This document shows, in pieces, positions 63,491 to 64,000 of a stretch of DNA of 64,000 nucleotides. The stretch comes from Streptomyces xanthochromogenes. Its GTDB lineage: Bacteria; Actinomycetota; Actinomycetes; Streptomycetales; Streptomycetaceae. The stretch lies in assembly GCF_014650455.1 (NCBI RefSeq), contig NZ_BMUZ01000003.1:124001-188000 (forward strand), in the 5' to 3' direction. A model generated the notes under the pieces. That model saw only the letters and a program-made list of their open reading frames with translations. It was not told the origin of the DNA and did no database searches. Positions within the stretch are counted from its first letter, which is position 1, and each line of letters starts with the position of its first letter. The translations under genes were made by a program, and so were the position numbers.

Positions 63491-64000
63491 ATGGGGACGA
63501 CGCGCACGCCGCGGGCCAGTTGGATCGAGCAGGGACTGCGAGCACTGGCGACCGGTGGACCCGACGCCGTCCGCATCGAGAACCTTGCCCAGTCTCTCGG
63601 CGTGACCAAGGGCGGCTTCTACGGATACTTCCGCAACCGCGACGCCCTGCTCACCGAGATGCTCGACACCTGGGAGTACGAGGTGTCGGACGGCATCATC
63701 GCGCAGGTCGATCGTGCGGGCGGCGACGCCCGGGCGCGGCTGGAGCGACTGTTCCTCCTCGTGGCCGAGGCCGCGGACGGACCGGTGCGCGGAATCACCG
63801 CCGACCTGGCCGTCCGCGCCTGGGCTCGTCACGACGCGGGCGTGGCCGAACGGCTGCGACGAGTGGACAACCGCCGTATGCACTACCTGCGTTCACTGTT
63901 CTCCGAGTTCTGCACCGACACGGACGAGGTCGAGGTCCGTTGTCTGCTGGCCGTCACCGTACGCATCGGGAACCACTTCCACGCCGCGGACGACGGCATC
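63491..64000 (+). CDS. TetR-family transcriptional regulator (cut by window end)
   Basis: 170 residues visible from ATG 63491 (GAGGAGG about 9 nt upstream). The N-terminal helix-turn-helix is typical (IENLAQSLGVTKGGFYGYFR, then NRDALLTEMLDTWE). The ligand-binding part begins (GDARARLERLFLLVAEAADG) and a further helix is seen before the window ends, so only about 20-30 residues should be missing. It probably represses itself and the divergent DUF2867 gene through the two inverted repeats at 63413-63461. The ligand is unknown. Confidence 0.93.
   Translation, partial: MGTTRTPRASWIEQGLRALATGGPDAVRIENLAQSLGVTKGGFYGYFRNRDALLTEMLDTWEYEVSDGIIAQVDRAGGDARARLERLFLLVAEAADGPVRGITADLAVRAWARHDAGVAERLRRVDNRRMHYLRSLFSEFCTDTDEVEVRCLLAVTVRIGNHFHAADDGI

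Overview
The window is high-GC actinobacterial DNA, almost certainly Streptomyces. The evidence is a very strong third-position G/C bias with long shadow frames opposite real genes, GTG/TTG starts, Tat and Sec leaders of streptomycete type, and family content typical of the genus (DUF4331, SRPBCC, LysR/TetR regulators, GH20, IS5-type remnants). The 5' end of the window cuts a gene, and so does the 3' end.

Region 1 (1-28236, all on the minus strand) is the upstream part of a non-ribosomal peptide cluster. In transcription order it encodes a cytochrome P450, a stand-alone serine hydrolase of the penicillin-binding-protein (PBP) type, a five-module NRPS of about 6181 residues (A-T / C-A-T-E / C-A-T-E / C-A-T-E / C-A-T), and a second NRPS (C-A-T-E / C-A...) that runs out of the window at base 1. 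The assembly line starts with a bare A-T module, so the N-terminus should be a free L-amine. Four epimerases predict L-D-D-D-L-D for the first six residues. Specificity residues read by hand suggest a Val-like residue at position 3 and Thr at position 7. They also suggest that positions 1 and 5 share one substrate and positions 2 and 4 share another. The PBP-type enzyme is the probable trans-acting cyclase, and the P450 is the probable hydroxylating tailor. No regulator, transporter or MbtH gene for the cluster is visible; they must lie beyond base 1 if present.

Region 2 (about 28.2-34.4 kb) is a poorly coding, somewhat lower-GC stretch with palindromic sites and decayed genes (an IS5-type transposase, membrane-protein fragments). 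Between them are a small well-initiated ORF, a RibD/DHFR-fold reductase and a SAM methyltransferase.

Region 3 (34.8-41.5 kb) holds housekeeping or accessory genes: a hypothetical protein, a small secreted protein, an alcohol dehydrogenase wreck, a secreted GH20 hexosaminidase, an iron-sulfur photolyase/cryptochrome and a nitronate-monooxygenase-like flavoprotein.

Region 4 (41.5-49.4 kb) is a gene graveyard. It has an integrase, a phage-type PAPS-reductase-like protein, an HNH nuclease, a VCBS/FG-GAP protein and a group-3 sigma factor, each truncated or frameshifted. They are interleaved with intact genes (hypotheticals, a HIT hydrolase, a six-repeat propeller/lectin-like protein, a YbdK-type carboxylate-amine ligase). 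It looks like an integration hotspot or chromosome-arm region.

Region 5 (50.3-57.6 kb) has a DUF4331 cassette, SRPBCC and hypothetical genes. It also has a tight operon of a haem-oxygenase-like diiron oxidase, a membrane desaturase/hydroxylase and a small protein, divergent from a PNPOx-fold flavoprotein.

Region 6 (57.7-64 kb) has a deletion scar joining a 3'-truncated cyclase gene to a 5'-truncated LysR gene, a divergent MFS exporter/LysR pair, a GNAT acetyltransferase ending in an octanucleotide repeat, and a DUF2867 gene divergent from a TetR regulator (cut by the window end) with two clear operators between them.
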